From contig NZ_JAFEMW010000001.1 in the NCBI RefSeq assembly GCF_016892625.1, positions 1,542,293 through 1,606,292 of the forward strand: a stretch of DNA of 64,000 bases. Direction: 5' to 3'. Source of the stretch: Brevibacterium sp. RIT 803 (GTDB lineage: Bacteria; Actinomycetota; Actinomycetes; Actinomycetales; Brevibacteriaceae). The notes below the pieces were generated by a model. That model made no database searches and was not told the DNA's origin. It saw only the letters and a program-made list of their open reading frames with translations. Both the position numbers and the translations under genes were made by a program. This document shows positions 57,633 through 64,000 of this stretch, one piece after another. The stretch's first letter is position 1. Each line of letters begins with the position of its first letter.

Positions 57633-60278
57633 TCAGCTCGGGCGGTAGGCGTCGAGCATCTGCGCGACGCGGATGTAGCCGAGGTGAGAGTAGGCCTGCG
57701 GGTGATTGCCCAGGTGCATCTCCGCGACCGGGTCGTATTCCTCGGCCAACAGTCCGGTGGGCCCCAACAGGTTGTCCAGCTGACGGAACAGGTCCCAGGC
57801 GTCGTCGATGCGTCCAACCTTGATGAAGGCCTCGATGAGCCAGGTCGTGCAGATGTGGAAGCCACCCTCAAGACCAGGCAGACCGTCGTCGTAGAGGTAA
57901 CGGAAGACCGTCGGTCCTACCCGCAGCTCACGCTCGATGGCGTCGACCGTCGAGACGAAGCGCGGATCATCGGCAGGCAGCAGACCCGAGAGCCCCACGA
58001 ACAGGCAGGCCGAGTCGAGGTCGGCCTCGCCGTAGGCAACGGTGAAGGCCCCGACTTCCTCGTTGTACCCGTTCTCGAGCACGTCGTGAGCGATCTCCTC
58101 ACGCAGCTGCCGCCAGGCACCGGGGAGTTCGCGGCCGAAGCGCTCGGCGATCTGCAGCGCCCGATCGACCGTCACCCAGCACATCACACGCGTGTAGACG
58201 TTGTGCTTCGGCGGACGCCTGGCCTCCCAGATCCCGTGATCGGCTTCGAACCACCGTTTGCTCACGGCTTCGACCATCTGACACGTCAGTGTCCAATAGG
58301 AATCCGGAAGATCGCCGAGGTGCTCGCTGAGTTCGTTGAGGAGCTCGGTGACCGGGCCGAAGACGTCGAGTTGGACCTGGTGTTCGGCCGCGTTGCCCAC
58401 CCGAACCGGACGGGATCCCGCGTATCCGGGCAGGTGAGCCAGCACCGCCTCGGTGGTCAGTGCGGAGCCGTCGACGGCGTAGAGCGGGTGGAGCTGCTCG
58501 GGGGACACTGTACGGGCCAGGATTCCCGTCAGCCAGGACAGGAATCCTTCGGCTTCGCCGGTGGACCCGAGGGAGAGCAGCGCACGCACAGTCATCGATC
58601 CGTCGCGCAGCCAGGTGTAGCGGTAGTCCCAGTTGCGCACACCGCCGATGCCCTCGGGCAGGGAGGTCGTCGGTGCCGCGAGCACCCCTCCGGTCGGTTC
58701 GTGGCACAAGGCGCGCAGGGTCACCGCCGAGCGGATGACCTCTTCGCGATTGTGGCTGGGGATGTTGAGGGTGTCGACCCAGTTGGTCCAGAAGTTCAGG
58801 GCGCGCTCGCGCACATGGTGCTCACCGCCGGTGGCCATGTAGCGGGCATCGCCGGTGCCGGTGCCGCAGGCCAGAACGAGGACCACGACGCCACCTGGCA
58901 TGTCAGAGGGCACGACAACCGCCTCGGCGGTGTGTGACTGTCCGGTCTCGCTGATCTCGAAGTCGAGACCGGGCGCGATCAGGGAGATGGGCTCGGAGGT
59001 GCCGAGCAGCTTCACGCCGTCGTGGGAGCGGATCATGCGCGTCGGAACGGTGGCGTAGTCCAGTCGTGGGGCGAAGCGGATGCGGGCGGCGGTGTCGCCG
59101 GTGAGCACGCGCACGACGATGGTGTCATCGCTGTTGGCGTCGACCGGGGCGAGGTAGTCGATGCAGTTCAGGCCCGGCCAACGGGTCTCCAGGAGTGTGG
59201 AGTGGGTGAGGTAGCGCTGTGTCAGCGGGGCGGTGCCGGCTTCGGTGCCGACGGCGAAGAATCCGGCAGCCTCGGCGCCGAGGATTTCGGAGAACATCGA
59301 CGAGGAATGCGGCAGCGGGTGCGGCATCCAGCAGATGCGGCCGTTGGGGTCGACCAGGGCCGTCGACTGCCCGTTGCCCAGCAGACTGTGCCGGTGGATC
59401 GGGGTCGCGCGTCTGCCGAACAGCCAGGATTTGCGCAGCTCGTAGATCGCGGCGAGGACGACGGAGACCTCCTCCGGGGAGCTGATCGGGAAGTCCGCGT
59501 GCGTCTCTGCAGGGTCGCGGCCAACCTTGAGCCCCAGGTCAGCCTCCCCCAGCGTCTCGAGGGCGAATTCGTCTGCGGTGTCATCGCCGATGAACACGAC
59601 CACCTCTGCCCCGGTCTGCTCTCGAAGACGCTGCAGAGCCTCGGCCTTCGAAGAGGGGACGACCGAGAGGTCGATGACCTGCTTGCCCCGAGTCGGGAAG
59701 ATCGCGTGAGTGTCGACGAGTTCATCCACTGCGGATTCGACCTTGTGGCGTTCCGCCTCGTCGAGCCCGCGCAGGTGGACAGCCGCGCCAGTGGTCTTGT
59801 GTTCGATGATCGTAGTCGGCAGCGTCTGGAACAGGTCTCGCCGGAGGCCGTCAAGAGCCGTGCGCTGCTCCGGAATGAGGCTGTCGATGGCGACGGTGTC
59901 CGTCTCTCCGCCGTGGGAGCCGAAGAGGTGAACCTCCCGGGGCAGGCGTGACATCGCCGCGAGATCGCGGAGGCTGCGACCGGAGATCACCCCCGCCGAG
60001 GTGGACGGGAGCAGAGCGAGCGCGCGCAGTGAGTCGACCGAGGAGTCCAGCGGAAAGGCTTGGCCGGGGAGGTCGACGATCGGCGCGATTGTGCCGTCGT
60101 AGTCGGTGGCGATGAGGAGTGAGGGTGAACGTGAGACTTCGAAGAGTCGGCGGAAGAGCTCCGGGGAGAGTTCGCGACTGGCTTCGGCCAGGTCGCCCAG
60201 GAGGCCCGAGGAGCTGACGGAGGCGGCGATGGGAGTCAGTGGGGAAAGATTCTCGTAGTCGTGCTCGACAGTGCTCAT
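57633..60278 (-). CDS. trehalose-6-phosphate phosphatase / GH15 glycoside hydrolase fusion
   Basis: 881 residues in two enzymes. Residues ~45-280 are a HAD phosphatase of the OtsB type, with the nucleophile Asp59 in DYDGTIAP, SGRSLRDL and GDDTADEFALE. Residues ~290-881 are a GH15 domain (glucoamylase/trehalase fold) with VRNWDYRYTWLRDGS and LLAEEYDP near the end, where the acid and base lie. The first half makes trehalose from its phosphate; GH15 members of actinobacteria include trehalases, so the fusion could build and break the same sugar. Start ATG has a normal context. No otsA is in the window. Confidence 0.9.
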   Translation of the reverse strand: MSTVEHDYENLSPLTPIAASVSSSGLLGDLAEASRELSPELFRRLFEVSRSPSLLIATDYDGTIAPIVDLPGQAFPLDSSVDSLRALALLPSTSAGVISGRSLRDLAAMSRLPREVHLFGSHGGETDTVAIDSLIPEQRTALDGLRRDLFQTLPTTIIEHKTTGAAVHLRGLDEAERHKVESAVDELVDTHAIFPTRGKQVIDLSVVPSSKAEALQRLREQTGAEVVVFIGDDTADEFALETLGEADLGLKVGRDPAETHADFPISSPEEVSVVLAAIYELRKSWLFGRRATPIHRHSLLGNGQSTALVDPNGRICWMPHPLPHSSSMFSEILGAEAAGFFAVGTEAGTAPLTQRYLTHSTLLETRWPGLNCIDYLAPVDANSDDTIVVRVLTGDTAARIRFAPRLDYATVPTRMIRSHDGVKLLGTSEPISLIAPGLDFEISETGQSHTAEAVVVPSDMPGGVVVLVLACGTGTGDARYMATGGEHHVRERALNFWTNWVDTLNIPSHNREEVIRSAVTLRALCHEPTGGVLAAPTTSLPEGIGGVRNWDYRYTWLRDGSMTVRALLSLGSTGEAEGFLSWLTGILARTVSPEQLHPLYAVDGSALTTEAVLAHLPGYAGSRPVRVGNAAEHQVQLDVFGPVTELLNELSEHLGDLPDSYWTLTCQMVEAVSKRWFEADHGIWEARRPPKHNVYTRVMCWVTVDRALQIAERFGRELPGAWRQLREEIAHDVLENGYNEEVGAFTVAYGEADLDSACLFVGLSGLLPADDPRFVSTVDAIERELRVGPTVFRYLYDDGLPGLEGGFHICTTWLIEAFIKVGRIDDAWDLFRQLDNLLGPTGLLAEEYDPVAEMHLGNHPQAYSHLGYIRVAQMLDAYRPS

Positions 60279-60349
60279 CTCACCTCGGTCTTCTCGAGTT
60301 CGGCTGGGGGCGTCGGGTGACGTGGTCGTCGGCAGCTGCGCGGCGAGTG

Positions 60350-61060
60350 TCAGTTTTTGTCGTCGGGAGCGTCTGGTGTGTCGGAAGCAGTTGGATCATC
60401 AGTCTCGGCCGGGGGAAGGCCATCGACGAATGTCTCGTTGCCGGCGGCGATCTGCTTGGCTTTGCTGATGCGCGAGTATCCGCCGATGATGAAGATGACG
60501 CCGGCGATGAGCGTGGCCACACCGGTGAAGCCGAGGATCCACAGCGCACCGAATCCGTCTCCGAAGATGAGGATCACTCCGAGCAGCACATGGCAGGCCG
60601 CAGCGATGAGGAAGTCCGAGGCCATGGGGTGGGACCTGAGCTGACGGTAGTTGTACAGCTCGATGAGTCCGTGGAGCAAGGCCCAGATACTCATTGCCGC
60701 ACGCAGTTCCGCGGGTTGGTCTGCAAGGAACAGGAAGACGATCGCGGGGATCGTGATGACAGCTTGGCCGTAGACCGCGGTGCGCACGCTCAGCGGCGAG
60801 CGGAGGGCTTGGTAGACAAGAGCGATAGCGAAGAGCACGAGGTAGCTGATGGACAGGATGTCGACGATGTCGACGCCCATCGACAGGTGTTTGGGGCTTG
60901 CCGCATCACGCGGCCAGAAAACCGTCGCGAAGCCGAAGGCGACGCCGAGGATTCCGCGGACGACCATCGGAGCACCGAGCGCTTTCGACTCGGAGATGGC
61001 CTGGGGCAGTGCTTCAGGTCGCGGTTGCGTGGGCTCGGTGCGCGGTTCGTCGGTACTCAT
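60350..61060 (-). CDS. HdeD-family (DUF308) membrane protein
   Basis: 236 residues, about six hydrophobic helices (GAPMVVRGILGVAFGFATVFWP, VDILSISYLVLFAIALVYQALRS, YGQAVITIPAIVFLFL, ACHVLLGVILIFGDGF, FTGVATLIAGVIFIIGGY). It matches the HdeD/DUF308 layout; HdeD of E. coli is an acid-resistance inner-membrane protein, but roles elsewhere are unknown. The N-terminal ~28 residues and the Asp/Pro-rich C-terminal 30 are cytoplasmic tails. GTG at 61063 is the alternative start. Divergent from the ArsR-like gene, 102 bp apart. Confidence 0.78.
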   Translation of the reverse strand: MSTDEPRTEPTQPRPEALPQAISESKALGAPMVVRGILGVAFGFATVFWPRDAASPKHLSMGVDIVDILSISYLVLFAIALVYQALRSPLSVRTAVYGQAVITIPAIVFLFLADQPAELRAAMSIWALLHGLIELYNYRQLRSHPMASDFLIAAACHVLLGVILIFGDGFGALWILGFTGVATLIAGVIFIIGGYSRISKAKQIAAGNETFVDGLPPAETDDPTASDTPDAPDDKN

Positions 61061-61122
61061 CACACCACCAGTTTAGGTCTCTCACCTGAGTCTGTCTGGC
61101 ACCGGGCACCACTTTGCCGTTC

Positions 61123-61156
61123 ACGTATTTACGTAATTACGTATTCACTGTATTCT
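61123..61156 (+). promoter_or_regulatory. promoter with palindromic operator before the ArsR-like gene
   Basis: TACGTAATTACGTA (61130-61143) is a perfect 14-bp palindrome, and ACGTA occurs three times at 8-bp steps (61123, 61131, 61139). TTTACG (61128) and TATTCT (61151-61156) are 17 bp apart and could be -35 and -10. The ATG (61163) would then be near the transcript start, making a leaderless message. Confidence 0.65.
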
Positions 61157-61162
61157 GAGGCC

Positions 61163-61735
61163 ATGAGTACCCCGCCGAAGGATGGTTCGAGGAGCAGTGT
61201 CGAGGCCCGTCTGGCAAAGCTCGAACGCAAGGTCGCCGACCTGGGGAACGCAGGGGTCGGACCTGCTGCTCCTGCCGAGGCCGCTGCTGACCCTGCCCCA
61301 CACCAACGCCCGGCCCGAGCTGCCGAGGACGATACCTTCTGGGCTCTCAACAGCCTGCTCGACCATGCGGGAGACGAAGGCGGTGTCGTCTATACCGGTC
61401 ACATCACCCCGCCAGGCACCGAGTCCCCGGTTTCCTGGCAGATGGGCCTGCCCTCCGCTGCACTCGGAGACCTCAATTTCGCGCAGGCGGCTCCTGCCCT
61501 GGCGGCACTGGGCCACCCGGTCCGGCTTGAGCTCTTGCAGGCGGTCTACGAGGGCACGACCACTGTGTCCCAGCTGGGCCAGGATGACCGGTTCGGCACA
61601 ACTGGCCAGATCTACCACCATGTCCACGCCCTCGCCGGTGCAGGCTGGCTCGAGAATTCTCGGCGCGGGCATTGGAGGGTCCCTGGTCAGAAGATCATCC
61701 CCCTGCTCACGCTCATCCTCATCGGCACCCACTGA
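61163..61735 (+). CDS. ArsR-like winged-helix transcriptional regulator
   Basis: 190 residues. N-terminal coiled segment (SSVEARLAKLERKVADLG, residues 11-28), an Ala/Pro-rich linker, then a winged helix at ~110-190 (FAQAAPALAALGHPVRLELLQAVYEGTTTVSQLGQ, TTGQIYHHVHALAGAGWL). The second helix positions fit the ArsR family; no metal-binding cysteines are seen, so the ligand is not a thiophilic metal. It probably represses itself and the two genes that follow through the ACGTA palindrome. An upstream in-frame open region crosses the HdeD gene and was rejected. The serine hydrolase gene starts 30 bp after its stop. Confidence 0.85.
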   Translation: MSTPPKDGSRSSVEARLAKLERKVADLGNAGVGPAAPAEAAADPAPHQRPARAAEDDTFWALNSLLDHAGDEGGVVYTGHITPPGTESPVSWQMGLPSAALGDLNFAQAAPALAALGHPVRLELLQAVYEGTTTVSQLGQDDRFGTTGQIYHHVHALAGAGWLENSRRGHWRVPGQKIIPLLTLILIGTH

Positions 61736-61765
61736 CACCGCACTGACCTTGGAACAGGACAGCAA

Positions 61766-62884
61766 ATGGATACCAGTACCAACGCCTCGCACACGAACGA
61801 ACCTCCCCCGCACCCGATCACGGCCACACCTGCACGCCGGCTGACGGCAATCATCGCCGCTGTGATCACTGCGGCACTCCTCGTGGTCCTCACGCCATTC
61901 CCCCGCGGGTTCCAAGGTCAGGCCACCGGCAATGCCGAGCTGGTCACACAGGTCGAGGAGACCCTCGGCAGCGCGCACTGGCACCATGTTGCGGCCGCGA
62001 AGGTCAACGGGGATGAGGTCACCTGGGGCGGGGTCGGTGCAGACGAGAATTCCGAGTTCGAGATCGGGTCGATCACGAAGACCTTCACCGCTGCGCTCTT
62101 CGCCGACGCCATCGAACGGGGTGAGATCGACGAGGATACCCGACTTGGCGATGTGTGGCCCGATCTCGAAGGAGATGTCGCCGAGGTGACCCTGACCTCG
62201 ATCGCCACGCAGCGTTCGGGTCTGCCCAAGCAGGAACCGGCACTGGGCTTCGGAGACGGCCTTGCGAGCCTACTTTCGAGATACCTCCACACCGACCCCT
62301 ATCGCGGGACTGCGAGGGACCTCGTCGGCTCGCTCAAGGATGCAGAGGTGGGTGAGAGGGAGCCGGAGTACTCGAACTTCGCCTTCGGGATCCTCGGCCA
62401 GGCCCTCGCGACGGTCACCGGATCCAGCTACGGAGATCTCGTTCGGGACCGGATCACCGAGCCGTTGGGCATGGACGGCACGTACGTGCCCGAATCGGCG
62501 CAGGGACTGCCCCACGGGTACACGGCCTCCGGGCTCAAGGCAGCCCCCTGGACACTGGGCGGGACGGCCCCGTCGGGTGCCGCCAGGTCGACTGTGCACG
62601 ATATGAGCCTCTGGCTGCGAGCGACGATGGACGGAACGGCTCCGGGTGCGAAGGCGATCGAACCTCGCGAAGACTATGACGAGAGCGACCGCATCGGCTG
62701 GGCTTGGTTCACAACGAAGGATCGCAGCCCGAATCTCACCTGGCACAACGGCGGCACCGGCGGATACCGGTCCTACCTCGGTTTTGACCCCGAGTCACGC
62801 GAAGGGATCGTCGTCCTCGTCGACTCGGCGAACTGGGTCGACGATGCCGCCGATCTGATCTCATCGGCAGGAGACCGATCATGA
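61766..62884 (+). CDS. membrane-anchored beta-lactamase-like serine hydrolase
   Basis: 372 residues of the serine beta-lactamase/DD-peptidase (class C, AmpC-like) family. Residues ~26-44 are a signal or membrane anchor (LTAIIAAVITAALLVVLTP). The active serine is 102 in GSITKTF (Lys105); YSN lies in EPEYSNFAFG and the third motif is HNGGTGGY. Such enzymes act as esterases or on D-amino-acid peptides, or break beta-lactams; sequence alone does not say which. It is outside the membrane. It lies between an ArsR-like regulator and a small membrane protein whose ATG overlaps its stop. Confidence 0.88.
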   Translation: MDTSTNASHTNEPPPHPITATPARRLTAIIAAVITAALLVVLTPFPRGFQGQATGNAELVTQVEETLGSAHWHHVAAAKVNGDEVTWGGVGADENSEFEIGSITKTFTAALFADAIERGEIDEDTRLGDVWPDLEGDVAEVTLTSIATQRSGLPKQEPALGFGDGLASLLSRYLHTDPYRGTARDLVGSLKDAEVGEREPEYSNFAFGILGQALATVTGSSYGDLVRDRITEPLGMDGTYVPESAQGLPHGYTASGLKAAPWTLGGTAPSGAARSTVHDMSLWLRATMDGTAPGAKAIEPREDYDESDRIGWAWFTTKDRSPNLTWHNGGTGGYRSYLGFDPESREGIVVLVDSANWVDDAADLISSAGDRS

Positions 62885-63258
62885 ATCCCGAACTCATCTC
62901 TCAGATCGCCAGCGCAGTCGTCGTCGCGTGGGGATCGTTCGCCGCCATCCGAGCAGCTCGAGCGACAACCCGAACTCTGCTGCTGAGCAATCTCCTCGTT
63001 GCCGCCGCCATGCTGTTGCTCGTCCGACTCATCTCCGATTTCGGCGGTTGGAACTCGTGGTTCCTCTACGTGTGGCTGCTCAGCCTCGGCGGCTATGTCA
63101 TCGCGGTGTATCTGGCGGCAACAGCGTGGCCGAATCTCCCGTGGCGGGCAGCCAATGACAGAACGCGCCAGTCGGAGATCACCAATCTCAGCATCTCGAG
63201 CGTCCTCACGCTCGCCGCCTCCGGCGCCTTAGTGGTACCGGGGCTGCTGCTGAGCTAG
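62881..63258 (+). CDS. small four-helix membrane protein coupled to the serine hydrolase
   Basis: 125 residues with four hydrophobic helices (~7-22, 33-52, 60-82, 103-124; for example LLLSNLLVAAAMLLLVRLI and FLYVWLLSLGGYVIAVYLAA). No family recognised. ATGA overlap with the serine hydrolase indicates coupled translation; it may help the hydrolase fold or sense its product. Together with the regulator it forms a three-gene unit. Confidence 0.75.
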   Translation: MNPELISQIASAVVVAWGSFAAIRAARATTRTLLLSNLLVAAAMLLLVRLISDFGGWNSWFLYVWLLSLGGYVIAVYLAATAWPNLPWRAANDRTRQSEITNLSISSVLTLAASGALVVPGLLLS

Positions 63259-63326
63259 GCCCGTCGGCAGCGGACAATATCGAGTTCACCGAAGGGTTCG
63301 CTCACAAGAGATGGGGTTCGCTCGGT

Positions 63327-63752
63327 TCAGGAGCTGCCAGAGATCGTCAGCTTCCCACCTGCTTCAGACACCGAATATTCGGGGAGGGGCTCGGTAGCCG
63401 GACCGTCGGTCACCTCTCCTGAGGTGGTCGAGAACCTCGAGGAATGACACGGGCACACGATCTCCTTTTCGGTCACAGTTCGAACCTGGCAACCCTGGTG
63501 TGTGCAGACGGAAGAGAAGGCGTGGAACTCACCCTCCTTCGGCTGGGTGATGACATATGTTTCATCGACGACGGTTCCGGATCCGACCGGAACCTCGCTG
63601 GCCTCAACGGTGGCATCTGCCCCGGAGTCCGACTGTGAATCGTCCGGCTCCTCCGAGGTGCAGGCCGAGGTGAGGCCTGCAGAGGACCCCACGACTGCAA
63701 CACCGCCCACCACGCTCGCTGACTTGATGATCGTGCGCCTGTTCGTTTCCAC
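63327..63752 (-). CDS. Rieske 2Fe-2S protein, exported (TAT/lipoprotein)
   Basis: 141 residues. The N-terminus has NRRTIIKS and a hydrophobic stretch, resembling a twin-arginine signal, ending in the lipobox LTSAC (Cys31). The mature part carries the Rieske ligands CTHQGC and CPCHSSRF. It is likely an extracytoplasmic electron carrier, or a small cousin of the Rieske subunit. No partner oxidase or cytochrome is near. The Asp/Ser/Glu-rich linker after the lipobox is typical of wall-exposed lipoproteins. The ATG lacks a strong Shine-Dalgarno. Confidence 0.88.
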   Translation of the reverse strand: METNRRTIIKSASVVGGVAVVGSSAGLTSACTSEEPDDSQSDSGADATVEASEVPVGSGTVVDETYVITQPKEGEFHAFSSVCTHQGCQVRTVTEKEIVCPCHSSRFSTTSGEVTDGPATEPLPEYSVSEAGGKLTISGSS

Positions 63753-64000
63753 TGTGCTCCTCAGCTTCCTGCCCGTGGGCCGCGGCTCGGTTGTTCGGCT
63801 TCCAGGGTAGCGCGAAGAGGTGACGCAGCGATGCGAAGGAACGGACTTTCCGTGCCTACTTGGCTAAGGCAGATTCATGTGTCAGCTGCCGGCCACACCA
63901 ATGAGTCCAGTCGCGTTTGACGCTGCACTCAACCACACCCGACGACACAACCCCCACCACCACCCCACGGGCATGAATACAAAAAAAGGGGGCCACCCCA
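63753..64000. other. end of window, no gene; half of a terminator
   Basis: About 250 bp upstream of the Rieske gene hold no supported gene. At the right edge, read on the minus strand, TGGGGTGGCCCCC is followed by seven T. This looks like the last part of a terminator (stem GGGG/CCCC at least) for a gene beyond the window. Confidence 0.4.

Noticed and set aside
60239..61162. Long 5' extension of the ArsR-like gene
   Set aside because: It would run antisense through the HdeD gene and over a clear promoter and palindrome; the family starts at MSTPPKD.
63753..63980. tRNA or small RNA gene
   Set aside because: No cloverleaf, acceptor complement or promoter could be found.

Overview
The window is high-GC DNA, densely coded on both strands. 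Gene families and fusions are those of an actinobacterium: an MrpA-MrpB fusion, a CopD-CtaG fusion, an LPXTG wall protein, zinc-free ribosomal protein paralogues and a PLP deaminase/aldolase beside an FAD lactone oxidase. By recall of the families the best fit is the order Micrococcales, probably Brevibacterium or a relative. This is inference, because there is no rRNA in the window. No IS element, prophage, integrase, tRNA or CRISPR array was found.

Layout. 1-6.3 kb: an mrp Na+/H+ antiporter operon (AB-C-D-E-F, the rest off the left edge), every junction overlapping. 6.6-8.2 kb: dcd with an unknown overlapping gene. 8.5-12 kb: an LPXTG wall protein, a degenerate ABC-ATPase-like protein and a membrane-anchored protein. 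12-15 kb: a thioredoxin/NHL protein and the YggS-type PLP protein, then 390 bp of tandem repeats with a 29-bp perfect hairpin. 15.3-19.6 kb: 3-hydroxyisobutyrate dehydrogenase, a divergent LysR regulator, 3-hydroxybutyrate dehydrogenase and an MHS transporter. 19.9-23.2 kb: CopD-CtaG, HU, and the zinc-independent rpmB-rpmG-rpsN set. 24.9-28.6 kb: branched-chain 2-oxoacid dehydrogenase E1 alpha, E1 beta and E2. 29-31.5 kb: a three-gene operon that looks like type VII secretion cargo. 31.8-40 kb: purB, two hydrolase/transporter genes, the PLP/lactone oxidase pair and a succinate-semialdehyde dehydrogenase. 40-48.3 kb: a penicillin-binding protein, a CitA/DcuS-type two-component system split by a thiolase gene, and a MOSC/ferredoxin-reductase/2Fe-2S fusion. 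48.4-51.1 kb: a csoR-copZ-copA copper operon. 51.2-60.3 kb: acyl-CoA synthetase, a lipoprotein/response regulator/histidine kinase operon, DUF1990, MaoC and a trehalose-phosphatase/GH15 fusion. 60.3-64 kb: HdeD-like protein, an ArsR-like regulator with a serine hydrolase and a membrane protein, and a Rieske protein.

How the genes fit together. Much of the window serves ion and metal homeostasis (Mrp, CopD-CtaG, CsoR/CopZ/CopA), branched-chain and short-chain acid catabolism (E1/E2, 3-hydroxyisobutyrate and 3-hydroxybutyrate dehydrogenases, thiolase, acyl-CoA synthetase, MaoC) and the cell envelope (LPXTG protein, PBP, envelope-type two-component system, beta-lactamase-like hydrolase).

The least explained items are the secretion-like trio at 29-31.5 kb, the pseudo-ATPase behind the wall protein, and short tandem duplications that repeatedly start at or contain the stop codon of a minus-strand gene. 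Several regulatory palindromes are visible: CsoR, ArsR-like, LysR, and one before an alpha/beta hydrolase.
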